Of a stretch of 64,000 nt of DNA, positions 13,801 to 25,600 are shown in pieces. Position 1 is the stretch's first letter; each line of letters starts with the position of its first letter. The stretch covers positions 55,427,273 to 55,491,272 of the forward strand of contig CM019236.1 of the NCBI GenBank assembly GCA_009741485.1. The letters are read 5' to 3'. Below the pieces are notes generated by a model, which was not told the DNA's origin, made no database searches, and saw nothing but the letters and a program-made list of their open reading frames with translations. Source of the DNA: Malurus cyaneus samueli (taxonomy: Eukaryota > Chordata > Aves > Passeriformes > Maluridae). The position numbers and the translations under genes are program-made.

Positions 13801-16800
13801 ATTGAATATCATAGTAGGTAAGTCCTTTTTAACAACAAGTTCCCTCTGGTGTTAAGATAGGGATTCAAACAACCCTCTTGCTCTCTTTCCACAAGGCAGT
13901 GCCCCAAAAAACACACATGCACATGTTTCTGTGCTGATTTCGTCAAATCATTTGTGTTTACATATGTATTTCATTAACTTAGAATAAAACAAAATGATTG
14001 CTAGTGAGTCTGCCTATATTCAGAAATATTTTGTTCTGTGCTGGTATGAAGTTAGTCATCTGTCTCCCACCATGTGCACGTTCACCCTAAAGAAAATAGA
14101 GCAAAGCAGTGAAATTTCATTATTATTCATATCTGTCAATATTTTGGAAACTTGCATAATCTCATGTTACCTTTACCTGGAGCATTGCCCGGCACTTTCA
14201 GCACTCTCCTGAAATGTTACATGCTCTGTCTCCCTCTGGTGATCAGCGAGGCCAAAGGGCTGCCAGCATCCCCTTCATTTCTCTGACACTTGTGGTCTAT
14301 GAACTGGAGCATATTTGTCACTCTAAATTTGCTACTCAAAGTCCAAATGATTGTATGCAAACAAAATCTGCATTCTTACCCACATATCTCATATTTTCAC
14401 TGCATTTTGTCCCTGCATTTTGTCAACAGTTTGCTGAAAAATGTTCCTGCAATATTTAACGCCTGAAGCTAGAGAAAATGTTACAGACCTGTACTTTAAA
14501 ACCTGGACCATGCTGCACTCAATGTTGCACAAAAAAAGCCTCTGGAATACAGAAACTGATATTGTGAGGACACCTGCTAATTGGATAATCATACTACTGA
14601 CATGATTTTGCAGTTACTGAGTTTCAAATAGAATTCCAATGCAAATGGTTTGAACATGCCTTCTAAACAGTTTGTGTCTAAAACCTTTCCAAACCACATT
14701 GAATCAAGTTCTAATTATATCATTGGGAGAACTGTGGCTCCTAAAGAGGCTTTTATGTGAAATATTTCTTAAATAGTTCTCTGTTGCCTTGCACAACATA
14801 CTTTCAGTGCTTTGAAGTTACTATTACTCTGAATAGGCTGTGTTTGACTGACATATGTTCGGCTCCATAAATCTAGATGAAGAACATAAAATACCAGAGA
14901 AAACTTTTTAGTTTAACAGTAACTGCCAAGCTTTATTTTGTTTTATACTTGTGTGACATCTTAAATTCTTCTGATGTTTATCCATACATCTACATATAAA
15001 ATACATATAAAAGAATACATATACACATGAAAAAGAATACTTATGTACATAGAAAAGAACACTTATCTATCCCCGTTCACTCACATATTTAGAAGACAAG
15101 GGTAGAAATGAAAAATCAGGTTCTGTAGAAATGGATTTCTCATGTTTGTGGAATCTTCTACTCTCTTTACTTTCCAAACAAATTCACCCTTTCCACTACC
15201 TGACTTAATAGTCCTAAAGACGGTGACTTCCAGCAGCTTCAGAAAAGGTGAGGACACAGCAGGAGCATGAAGTGGTCTCTTGACTGCCAACCACTTCTCT
15301 AAGAGTCAGCAACGGAAATCTCAAAGTGGCTTAGCTGCTTTGGTTTTAATCAACACCAAACTCACTTTTTCCAGTCTCTGCTGGATACGGTCTGGTCTTT
15401 GTTTTAAAGATTATTCAGAGCAGATAACAGACAGGTTAAACACACAGATTCTAGTCTAGAAATTCTTCTGGAAGTACAAATCTCTCCTGTCTTTCAGGGG
15501 AAAGGCTGAAATAGGCATTGAAACAGCTTCCCATAGATGTCTACTACTTGTCATGTGGCAAATTTCTTTACTCAACAAAACCAGAAATTCCAGAAGAATG
15601 TGCTCACTTTTCCAGCAGAGGACTTTCAAAAATACAAACTCAAAATAATTGGAACGTACATATGCATTTGATGCCCAGATGAATATTTCATCTATTTATC
15701 ACTGCCTAATGACATATGTACCTATTTAATGTTTGTTTTATAAGCATAAAAAAAAGCAAACTATGAGAATGCCCCTTTTTATTGCTACAGCATAAAACGG
15801 ATTTTCTCCCTGTTTCTTTTACTGCGGTCAGTTTCAGCATTTGCTTAGCCTGTTCATATAAAGACAGCAAAGGCTTTCAATGTGAATATTTGCAATAGGA
15901 TTTCTTAGTAGTAATCTTTTTTTCTTAATTTCTTTTAATGCTTTGAAGCATTTACCTCCAGCACCATAATGTTTATGAAAACACATCACTATTCTACTGA
16001 AAACTGGTAAAAAATTATCCTCAGTGCTAACACTGGATGTCACTGGATGGCAATTTTCCACCACAGAATTCGAGTGGCTCATGAATATGTTTGGCCATTT
16101 TCTGACTACTTCATACTCTGGAGGGAAAACAGCTTCAGAAAAGTCATTAGGAATGTATGCCCAGGAACAAACACATTCATGGCAGTGAGTGGGCCCAAGT
16201 GACTTTTAGGTGAGACCAGTTCAGCACTTCACCCACAGTGCTGCTTGTACTATTTTAAAGCATGTAAAATGCATTCCCAGTGGATCCAGAAATCATAGGC
16301 TATAGATTTTGAGGATATTTCTTTCTTCTGTTAAGATTTTATGAAATTTGAGTACACATCTACCACGTGATCTGTAACATCATCTGTAAGGGGTGAACAA
16401 AGGATTTTTTCACTATCAAGTTTCTCAAAAAGTAGTTCACACAAATGGAGATGCCTCAACCATGTTTTTAGGATGCAAATCTTCATGGGAAGAGGAAGTT
16501 TATTATCTCCTCTAGGTGAACTGTCAGATGTCATGCTGCAGGAAACAAAAGAACTTGTCTGATTTATTTACTTATTTACTTGGGAAATAAAGACCCTGGA
16601 ATAACATAGATCTAATCAGCATTATTGTGTGTTGCCCTCCTTGAGCAACATCAGTGAATCAGCCCCTGACACCAGCAGGAAACACTGAGCACTGCGGAAC
16701 AGATGCCCTGGAGTGCAAGCAGTACCTGTAGCAAATTTCACTCAATAGCATCTTACAAAAAATACCCTCTGAAAAACAGAAAAACGCTGCTTCCCCAAGT

Positions 16801-17412
16801 GTTTTACACATGGGTTTTCCTAGTGCAGCTCTTTTCTGCACAGACCTTGCTCCCATTGTTAATAAAGCAGGCAGTTTGTGGGGCACCAGCACTGCTGCCA
16901 CTTTGCAGGTGTTAGGGCAGGGCAAACCATAGTGGCTATTGCTCAGTGAGAGCTCTGAGTACTTTTGGAACCAGCTACTGCTGAAGATGGAACTCTTCCG
17001 TCTTCTTTTCCTCCCAGAACATGCCATTATCAGCAGCAAGTCTGCCTTTAAAGAGCCCTTCACCAATACACCCTTTTAATGCCAAGGAACTGAAGTTTAT
17101 CACTGAAAGGCAAAACTTTTTCTTCAGCTGCCAGAAGGAGGCACATCTTGTTGGTATATCTAAGGTGTATTTTTATGCATAGGTCCAGCAAGGAAATGAC
17201 AGAATCCATGTTTGAACAGCAGAGAAGGGCACTACGAGTGCTGAGTACAGGACAGGATCACTCCCAGGATCACCATTCCCTCATTCCATACTTGCTCTAT
17301 TAACTCACTTGGGCAAAGGCAATTTCTCTTCCCCAAAATGTGCATCTTTAGTTGCTGTTTGTGATTCTTCCCTTTAATTAAACCTGGACTCTTCAATTAC
17401 CCTCAGAAAGTG

Positions 17413-18015
17413 ATCACAGAATCAGAGCTTGTTTAGGTCTGGAAGGGAACTCTAAAAGTCAGCTAGTCCAAGCTCCCTGCTCAAGCAGAGGTGCCCAGAG
17501 CACTTGACTCAGGATTGTGCTCAGACATGTTTTGAGCATTGTCACAGGGGAGACTCCACATCCTCTCTGAGCGCCCTGTTCCAGCGTCAGTCATCCTCAT
17601 GGTAAAGATATTCCATATAAAGGTGTTCAGGTGGAACTTTCTGTGTTCCAGTTCTTGCCCAGTACTTGGCACCAGAGAGCAGAGCCTGATCCATCCTCTA
17701 TACACCCTTTCCTTCAGATGCTTACAGACATTGATAAGAGCCCCTCTCTGTTGTGTCTCCTCTAGGATAAACAGCTCTCTCAGCCTTTCCTCATGTGCGA
17801 GGGGCTTCTGTTCCCTTCTGCAGCCCTCTCCTGGACTCACTCCAGGTGCTTCCAGTCTCTCTTGTGCTAAGGAGCTCAGAACCAGACACAGCAACCAGGG
17901 CTGAGCAGACAGGCAGGATCACTTTCCTCTACCTCCTGCCAGTGATCTTCCTAACACACCCCAGGATTCCATTGGCCTCCATGGTGGCTCTCTTTTCCTC
18001 TGTGCCACTGCATGC
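17413..18015 (-). mobile_element. CR1 LINE 3' fragment, minus strand
   Basis: The plus strand shows the reverse complement of a CR1 3' region: ATCACAGAATCAGAGC at the left (the inverted tail), then GGTCTGGAAGGGAACTCTAA, a segment resembling CACATCCTCTCTGAGCGCCC, a TCTCTCAGCCTTTCCTCATG block and CCCAGGATTCCATTGGCCTC at the right. The order is that of a 5'-truncated CR1 copy transcribed leftward. It is decayed by substitutions and short indels and codes for nothing intact. Confidence 0.85.
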
Positions 18016-18106
18016 ACAGTGAAACCTGAGAATCCTATAAAAAACCTTTGCTGATCATGCCTGATTCCCAGTAAAAACTGGCATTGAATTGAACAAAAGG
18101 ATTTTA

Positions 18107-18128
18107 TCTGGTTTCTTAAGAAACCAGA
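18107..18128. repeat. 22-bp perfect palindrome
   Basis: TCTGGTTTCTT is immediately followed by AAGAAACCAGA, its exact reverse complement, with no spacer. It lies between two CR1 fragments and is not part of either as far as I can tell. Confidence 0.9.
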
Positions 18129-18359
18129 CGCATATTTTAAAAGCCGTCACATTTGGGTAGACATTTTCAAGAACGCTTAAAATTAAATCACTTATTTGAT
18201 TCCTTGGCAAACCTCTATGTGGCTCTTATTTGACCAGTGTTCTCAGAAAATAAATCTGATATCACAGACCACTAGGCAGAGCTGTTGGTTGTCTTGACGG
18301 TGCTAAAGGCACAGGGTGCAAAGACCTCACAGTTTTCTCTTTTAAATTGATTCTGTCAC

Positions 18360-18725
18360 AATTGAATCACAGACTCATTAAAGGAGAATTGCCTGAAAGG
18401 GATCTCAGGACATCATCCAAGACCAGCTGCCTGCCTCATGGCATTTCTGATGGTTGTTGCTGGCATGTCATTTCTGATAGCTGCTTCTCCCACCTGTTCT
18501 TAAAATCCTTCAATTATGACTCTCTTCCAACTTCCCCCTCTATTGTTTCCAGCACTATCATTATTTGTGGAAAGTTTTGCTAACATATAACCCCTATCCC
18601 CTTTGCTACAGTTCTACCTGAACTGCTTCTTGCTCTACCCCTTGTCAGCAATGTGCAGACCAACAAGGAGGGGCATTATTATTTCCATCCTCCCTTGTAG
18701 CAGTGTACAGAGACTGCTGTCTTAT
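18360..18725 (-). mobile_element. Older CR1 LINE fragment, minus strand
   Basis: This is a more diverged copy lying next to the previous one in the same orientation. The inverted tail AATCACAGACTCATTAA is followed by GAAAGGGATCTCAGGACATC (compare the CR1 'gaagggacctctgaggtcatc' block). Further along are an ACATATAACCCCTATCCCC stretch and CTTGCTCTACCCCTTGTCA, which align loosely with the CR1 3' untranslated region. The right end is uncertain. Confidence 0.55.
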
Positions 18726-21700
18726 CTTTGACATCTCCATGCATATGCAGACACACAGGTATATGGTCAGGCCAGAGCCTTTTGAACTGCAAAACCCCTG
18801 AATTGGTCCCTATGCTGCAGTTTTTCCATACTGTATCTGCATGCAAGGTTACGTTCATGTCTGTACAGGAAAGAGGGCTAATTCCTTTCAGGAATTAATT
18901 CCTCCCTTTTCTATTCAATTTCAGATCCACATGATTTTATTTTCTTTTCTTGGAGCAGTATTGCCTTCTGAAAACAGAGATAAAAAGCAAGCTCTGTGTT
19001 CTAACAGTGTCAGGATTTCTTATCAGTTTCCCATATATACCCTGAATAATTATTTTCCTTCTTCCTGTACACTGCTTGTCAGTAAGCACACTGGCAAAAC
19101 ACCTAACAGTTAGAGTGGGAAAGGAAGTGACTCTGCAGATGTCAAAGAAATGTTCTTCAGGAAACAGATGGCTAGAGCTATTATTTATAGCTGACCATGT
19201 ATGTTAGAAAAAAGCAGTTCATGTTACAAAATATGGGGTATCTGTAAATCTGGCATAATTAATGTGTGCAAAGAGGATGGGTGGTTGGTGCTGTGTACAT
19301 AGCACCCTTCTCTGCTTGTTGTGTGGCATATTAAGAACCTCTCTGGCTTCCCCTGCCTGAACTCTGATACTTGGATCAAAGTTAATATTGAGTGGCCATT
19401 ATAATGAACAAGAGATGGGTGCAAGTAGTCAGTAGTATGTCTGGTGTAAGCAAGAAGGTGATAGGGCAGTGATGTTCTACAGAGACAGAGGAGGAATCCA
19501 CTACTGGGGCTTTTACACCGGGACGTGCAGTGCTCAGCAAGGTCCTGTGTCTGAAAGACATTCTGATTGCAGGGCATGTGCTGCACTTTCTTCTCCTTTA
19601 CAACTGTTTGCCCAAAATGGAGACAAACAAGGTTATACAAAAGCTAACTACTTGGGCACAGCTGGTGTACAGTTGGAAAGACAGGAAATTAAATATATTT
19701 TGAAAAATTATTCCTACAATGTCATTGAAAGACCATTTCATGACAGACAATTAAGCCTTGCAGTTTGATGCTGCAAATGCAGGGTCTACATTTTAAACAA
19801 ATCTTTCTGTTGGTTTTCCATCACGTAGGTTTTTAAAAGGCTAAGAAATATTTCAAGGGTATGGGGATGTGAATTTTGGTCTACATGGAGACAAAATTGT
19901 CTCACCTTGAGATACATTTACTCATTTATTAATTAATTGCTGGCATATGATGTGTTGACATTTTTACTTTACTTTTGACTGTGTTGCCTGACCATATTCT
20001 GACATTGCTTGTGATGGTAGGTGATGAAACATGCAACAAATCACCTCTCAGAAAGCATGACAGAGACAGTTACCATTCTGTTATAAATAAGTACATGTTG
20101 GGAGTATCGTTTTTTACTGTTACACTGCCAATCACATTTTGTTACGCCATTGATCTTATGCCAGCTTGATGTTACAAAAAGGTTTCTGAATGACAGCTAC
20201 AGTGAAATGAATATGAAATCTAAACAATTTGTCTAACTAGTCTCTTTGATCCTCTTCACACAACAATTCGGCTGACTAAAGTTATTTTATCCATTAGCAC
20301 CTTTCTTAACCAATGTATTTGACCTCTAATTTGGAGACTGAAAAGCAAATAAATAATTATGAAAATGTTGCTCTACTGTTGCAGGACAAAGCATAGACCA
20401 TTGTTCTGCTGGTGAAATTAAAGCACCATTTTGAAGCTTTGATGGTGCATTTGTATCCATATGCTGCTTGTCTCAAATACCAGAAACAAGTCAACCTTGA
20501 AAAAACCACAAGGCTCTTAGCAAATGATTTTCATTTTTCAAAAAAGGAGAGTCAGAGATTACCAGAAATTGGGAATTCATTACTGGCACCCTGTTGATCA
20601 CCTTTGGGACAAAACTGCGGGACAAACACAGAGAAGACTTATTCTGAGATCTCGGTGACAGATCACAAAAAGTTATTCTTCGGGGTGACCACAAATACAG
20701 TTTTAAAAGGACACACATTGGCAAAATACTGACTTCTTTGAACCAAAATTTGTGGTTGGATGGAGGACCTTTTATACAGGAGCTGAAACCAAGGGGTTTG
20801 TGTTCCTGTTCAAGGCCTTGGGTAAGTGATCATTTCTGAAGATGTTTGGTGGAAATTTCCTGATCATCTCTTCTGCCTCTGGGAAATGCTCATGCTTTGC
20901 TGACAGAAGCCTGACTTAGACTCATGCCAGAAGGGACATACTTGGAGAATTATTAACTAAACAGAAAGAGTTACAGCACCTGGATTTTACAGCTACCAAT
21001 ACGCAGAGTAGGCACGCACCAGCCAGCTGAAGATCACAGAATCCACATTTCTCTAATAGGCATGACATCAGAGTGTATCATGTGCAGGGTTTGGGGCCCT
21101 AGGTAGGAAAGAAACTACAAATTAGGAACAATAAAATCTGCAGTTTATACAACATGAGTTCACCTTAAGCCTTTCAGACACTACTTTTCATGCTTATATC
21201 AAACCAGCCTCTCTTCTGCACTAGCTTGTCTGAAAACATATTTCTGATGCAATGTGCTCAGGAGCCATGGATATCTTTAACCACAGACCCCAAACAGCTT
21301 CTGACATCACCTTATCTCATGCAGTAATTTGCATTGCCCTAGAATACTCACATAATTGGATTCTCCACATGCTGAATTAGAATATAATTTAGAAATTGCT
21401 ACATTGCAGAGAGGGGCTAACTTTAAATCCTCAGTCTCTAGAGTAGGCGGTTTCTTTTTCCCAGGTTTGACAATGTTTACATCTTAGTCTACTTCCGAAG
21501 TTTTCACTGAAATTCCATTTCATCCTCTGCTTCAGCTAGATACTACAGACAGCTGTGGCAGACTTTACATGTCTCCAGTCGGTATAGACCACTCAGCAGA
21601 TTTGCTGCTTCTGCCACTGACATGAACAATCCACTCCCTCCACAGCCTCAGAAACACAAACTGCCAGTTTGTTTTAAGCCCATCTACCAAACACAGAATC

Positions 21701-22007
21701 CTTCCTTTTCAGCTCTCTTTCACCACGCTGGTAATTGCAGCACACGTGTCTCTTCTCATTTTGCATTCAGATTTTTCATAAGCGTACAGATGATAGGAGG
21801 CCCAGTTAGAGGTATTGCTGTTGCTGGCTCACAGATATTTTTGGAGGTTTGGTTGTTTCTTTAAACAGGTCAGCTAGAGTGCTAGGTTTATCCCTTTAGC
21901 TCAAAAATCAGAGTATTGCCAAGCAGCAGATAAGAAATGGGGAAAAAAAATTCTGAATTGCATTTCTGCAAGTACAGGCTTTTGTTAATTAATGTTGTGT
22001 GGATTGT

Positions 22008-22084
22008 GGGGTTTGGGGTGGTTTTTTTTGTGTATATGTGCCGTTTTGGGGTTTGGGTTTTTTTTTTTTTTGTTGTTGTTTGTT
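22008..22084. repeat. G/T-rich low-complexity tract
   Basis: The tract alternates GGTTTGGGG-type and poly-T segments, including about a dozen consecutive T residues followed by GTTGTTGTTTG. No repeat family is assigned. Confidence 0.8.
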
Positions 22085-22569
22085 TTCTGATGTCTCAGTC
22101 GGTCCCGTATTATCCAGTAGAACTCTATGCTTACCCAAATCCTACAAACAGGCTGCCTGGGGCCTTCAGCCATCGTGGTCCACGCAAGCTATGTGGCCAA
22201 ATGTGACATCACTCCGAAGAATGATATAAAGAAAGACATTTAACTCACCTAACAAATGCATCCAAACACTACATAACTATTCCAATTGCTTTACTATCTC
22301 AGCTCCCCTGGTATGCAGAAAGAGACAAGCTGGTTCTCCTGGCAAATAAGATATATCTAATAGGTACAATGAATGACATTCATGAAGTTTGCCTCTCCTC
22401 ACTGAGCATTAAAGAAGCCAACAGTCGAGATAACATAGCAAAAAAAAAAAGGCAAGAGAAACAGCACAGAAAGCAACTCCATTGTACTTAATCAAAATCC
22501 TCATGTGTGCACATTTTTAGTTACTAGTTCTGGATTTGCAGGAATTTAGTTATCACAATATAATAGTTT

Positions 22570-22655
22570 TTATGCCTCTGCCCACTACAGGGAGGTTGGA
22601 ACTCAATGATCTATGAAGGTCCCGTTTAGCTCAAACCATTTCATGATTCTATGGC
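22570..22655 (+). mobile_element. CR1 LINE 3' tail, plus strand
   Basis: The stretch reads GGGAGGTTGGAACTCAATGA, then TCTATGAAGGTCCCGTTTAG, and ends CCATTTCATGATTCTATGG. This is the typical 3' end of an avian CR1 copy in sense orientation, severely 5'-truncated. Confidence 0.8.
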
Positions 22656-25600
22656 TATTTTTGTGACAAATAAAGAATTTCCTTGGCAAACCTCTTCTGA
22701 CTTCCCTCTGTTCTATCAGAACAGTAAGTAAAATAAATTCTCGTGAATTTGGATATTTTTCAACAAACTGTAGCACTGCAAATGGAAATAAATCAATATA
22801 ATCAAAATAAAGCAAAAATAGACACACATATTTGCTATAAATTAAAGTAGTCTGCTTTTTGGATGCTGTGCTGTAGGACACACTTGAAGAATGTACTCTT
22901 AGTTTATCAGAAACAAAGTGAATGAATTCATTTTCCCTGAAAAGTTCAAAGAACATTCACTAAAGAGATCACGACAGCTTTGAAGCAAGGTGGGCTAGAG
23001 TTCTGCAGATTATGCAGCACTTTCAACAAAGCTGAACACACTGCCAGTGTTTGGCAAGTAGCAGTAATTGGTAACTTAAAATTTCATTTATACTTTTTGA
23101 TTCTACACATTTTTAAGCTGATAAAGCAATTCCTGACACAACTAACTGACAGAACTGAAATCTGGGTACTGGGACATTGTCTAATTATCAAATGAATACC
23201 AAAAACAACAATAAAAAAAAGATCTCAAAAGAGGATATGAGGTATCGGAAGTATCTGCACTCAGTGTGTCCTATTAACATTGTCTTTATTTCCTTTTTAC
23301 AAAAAATAGAAATAACAACAGACAAAACATACTCAAAAAAAAATAAATGCTTTTGCCTTGGTCTCACTGAGGAGCTGCACAGGCAGAGTCCTGGCTGAAA
23401 CTTTGACAGTATATGCCATTGACAAAGGGAAATAAAGATATAGGACAATATATCCATGCAAGACAACACAAAGTACAAAATGTGTTCTGTGGCCTAACAA
23501 ACATTTTGGAGGTTGCAAGTGTCATAACAAGTTTCAAATTGTTACTTCTGTTCACCCATGCCTTTACACAGCACAGCTTACAAACAAGTTACATATACAC
23601 ATATATCATATAAAAGATTTGTATATGGTCTAACTGCTACTAATTAAGGCATCCTAACAGCTGCTGTTTTGCTGGTGAGGGGTGTGTCTCATATTAGTGT
23701 TTCAAAAGGCTATATTTCAGGTATTTCAAACTAAGTGAGACATCATGATCTGGTTTAGAGGAAGAATTCCTGCAGCTCTGGCTCTTCAGTACTCTTTTGA
23801 GTGTCAGATTTCTGGCTTTTCCAACTGATGTCATCATGCCTGGAGAAAGAAAGAAGAAAATAACTCATGGTAATGCTAAAAATATAGAGGGATTCGCACT
23901 GTGTTTATTTGCATTGTTTTGTTCCATTTGCATGTACTGAAATATGAATTAATCCTTCCCTCTGGCCTTATTTTTTTCTAGACATGTACTATACAAAATA
24001 CTTTCTAGGATTGTGGAATTTTTCTGAGTACTAGCTTCCATACTGAAATCAAACCTGAAAATCACTAAGATGATCAGAAGCTGTTTAAACCACAGCATTA
24101 ATTAGTGTACTGTTGTAATAACATTCTGGTATTAATGCACAGAACATTAAAAAAAAGTCTTATATTTTAGAGAAAAGTATCACACTTACAAAAAGACCCA
24201 CTAGCATAAACATTAGACATATCCTATTGGCTTCTGACTCTGCCTGTAATAGAATTATCTTGTCCCCATTAATAATCATCAAGAGAGAAATTCATCTATC
24301 TATTAGATGAATTGTAGGAGATTCAAATCACAGCTTGCCAGTTAAAGTTGAAAAATTAAGCATAACATATTTGTAACACTCATTTTTTTCACTTTCTTTC
24401 ATATGCTTTTGTTCTGAATCCCCAGTATGTTCCTCCTCTCTTCAAATAACCTTCCAACTGATTGTTGATGGGGCATCCATCAACAGTTTTCAAACCTGTC
24501 TCAAAAAGAGTCTCACTTTTAGTTGTTACTACTAAGCAACAGAACTCCTACAATGCAACCATAACTAGCTGGTTTGCTGCTGCAAAGGACAGATACTAGA
24601 GTGAGAGCAAGAGTATGTGTATGAGGAAGTTTGCCTCTAACTCACGTATTGCTGAGCCTGATTCTTGTAAACCATAATAGCTTTATTTCAGTCTACAATC
24701 ATCACAAAGAACAAAATATCCCCAAGAAACCTATACTTAGGGTGGTTAGGTGGTTACTTCAGGACTTAACATTAGCTGACCTCAAGGACCATAATTTTGG
24801 CTTCTAATAAGAAGGGCATCAGTGACCATTTAATTTTAAAACTTCCTTCATTCGTCTAACTTACCCTGCCATACACCCAAGACAAGAGCAAGAGGCACAG
24901 CATTGAGCCAGGCAAGACAGACTTTGCAGGAATGAGTCTGAGGGGATAAAACAGAAGAACTCTTTGCTATACCTGCATTTTGGCATTTAACATGCATTGC
25001 TTTACTGAAGGATACTTTCTCAGGCTAAGGTTTACCTGCTGCATCAGCTCAGGTTTACAAAGCAGAAAGACCTGTGGGTGAGCCCCCCACGGAAAGGCTC
25101 ACAAGGCACACCAAAGTCTCCATCTGGCAGCTCACTAAGCACACCAAAGACTCAATCTAGCTCAGTTGCCATGTGACCTCAAAGAGGAAATCTTTCGCTA
25201 ATGCAGATGGCTCTTGGTGACAATACTGAACATGCCTCCTCACCCAGAGAAAATGTATTACTGATGCTGCTAATTAGTAAACAATTTTCTAATTAAATTT
25301 CTAACATCTTCTTTATCTGTATCACCACAGACACAGACACCCTCTCATGCAACAGGCAGTGATACATGATCATAACATTCACAAAAGAATAAATGTAAAA
25401 TTTTTGAAACAAAGTTCAAGCTACTTTCAGATGGATGTTATACTCTACTAGTATGAGTTGTTACTATTATGTTAGACATACAGATAAGCATCCTTTTTCT
25501 GGAGGATGTATTTGAAGTTGTAATTTACCCAGCATTAGGCCTGGCTGTAGGATACATACCAGGTCAGACCCACTTACTGTTTTAGAACCATGCCCAGTTT

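Larger units (their letters stand above)
7511..17412. other. Non-coding flank, no certain gene
   Basis: AT-rich, single-copy-looking sequence apart from the (GTTT)n repeat at 8.7 kb and the uncertain open segment at 10.53-10.86 kb. No CR1 copy is recognisable. Short frames here look like chance. Confidence 0.65.

Noticed and set aside
17481..17904. 121- and 137-codon frames on opposite strands
   Set aside because: Both are within the minus-strand CR1 fragment, and neither corresponds to intact CR1 protein.
21937..22206. Plus-strand frame after a T-rich tract ending in CTGATGTCTCAG
   Set aside because: It could pass as an exon with an acceptor, but the upstream tract is simple G/T repeat, the downstream peptide is short and unrecognised, and there are no partner exons.
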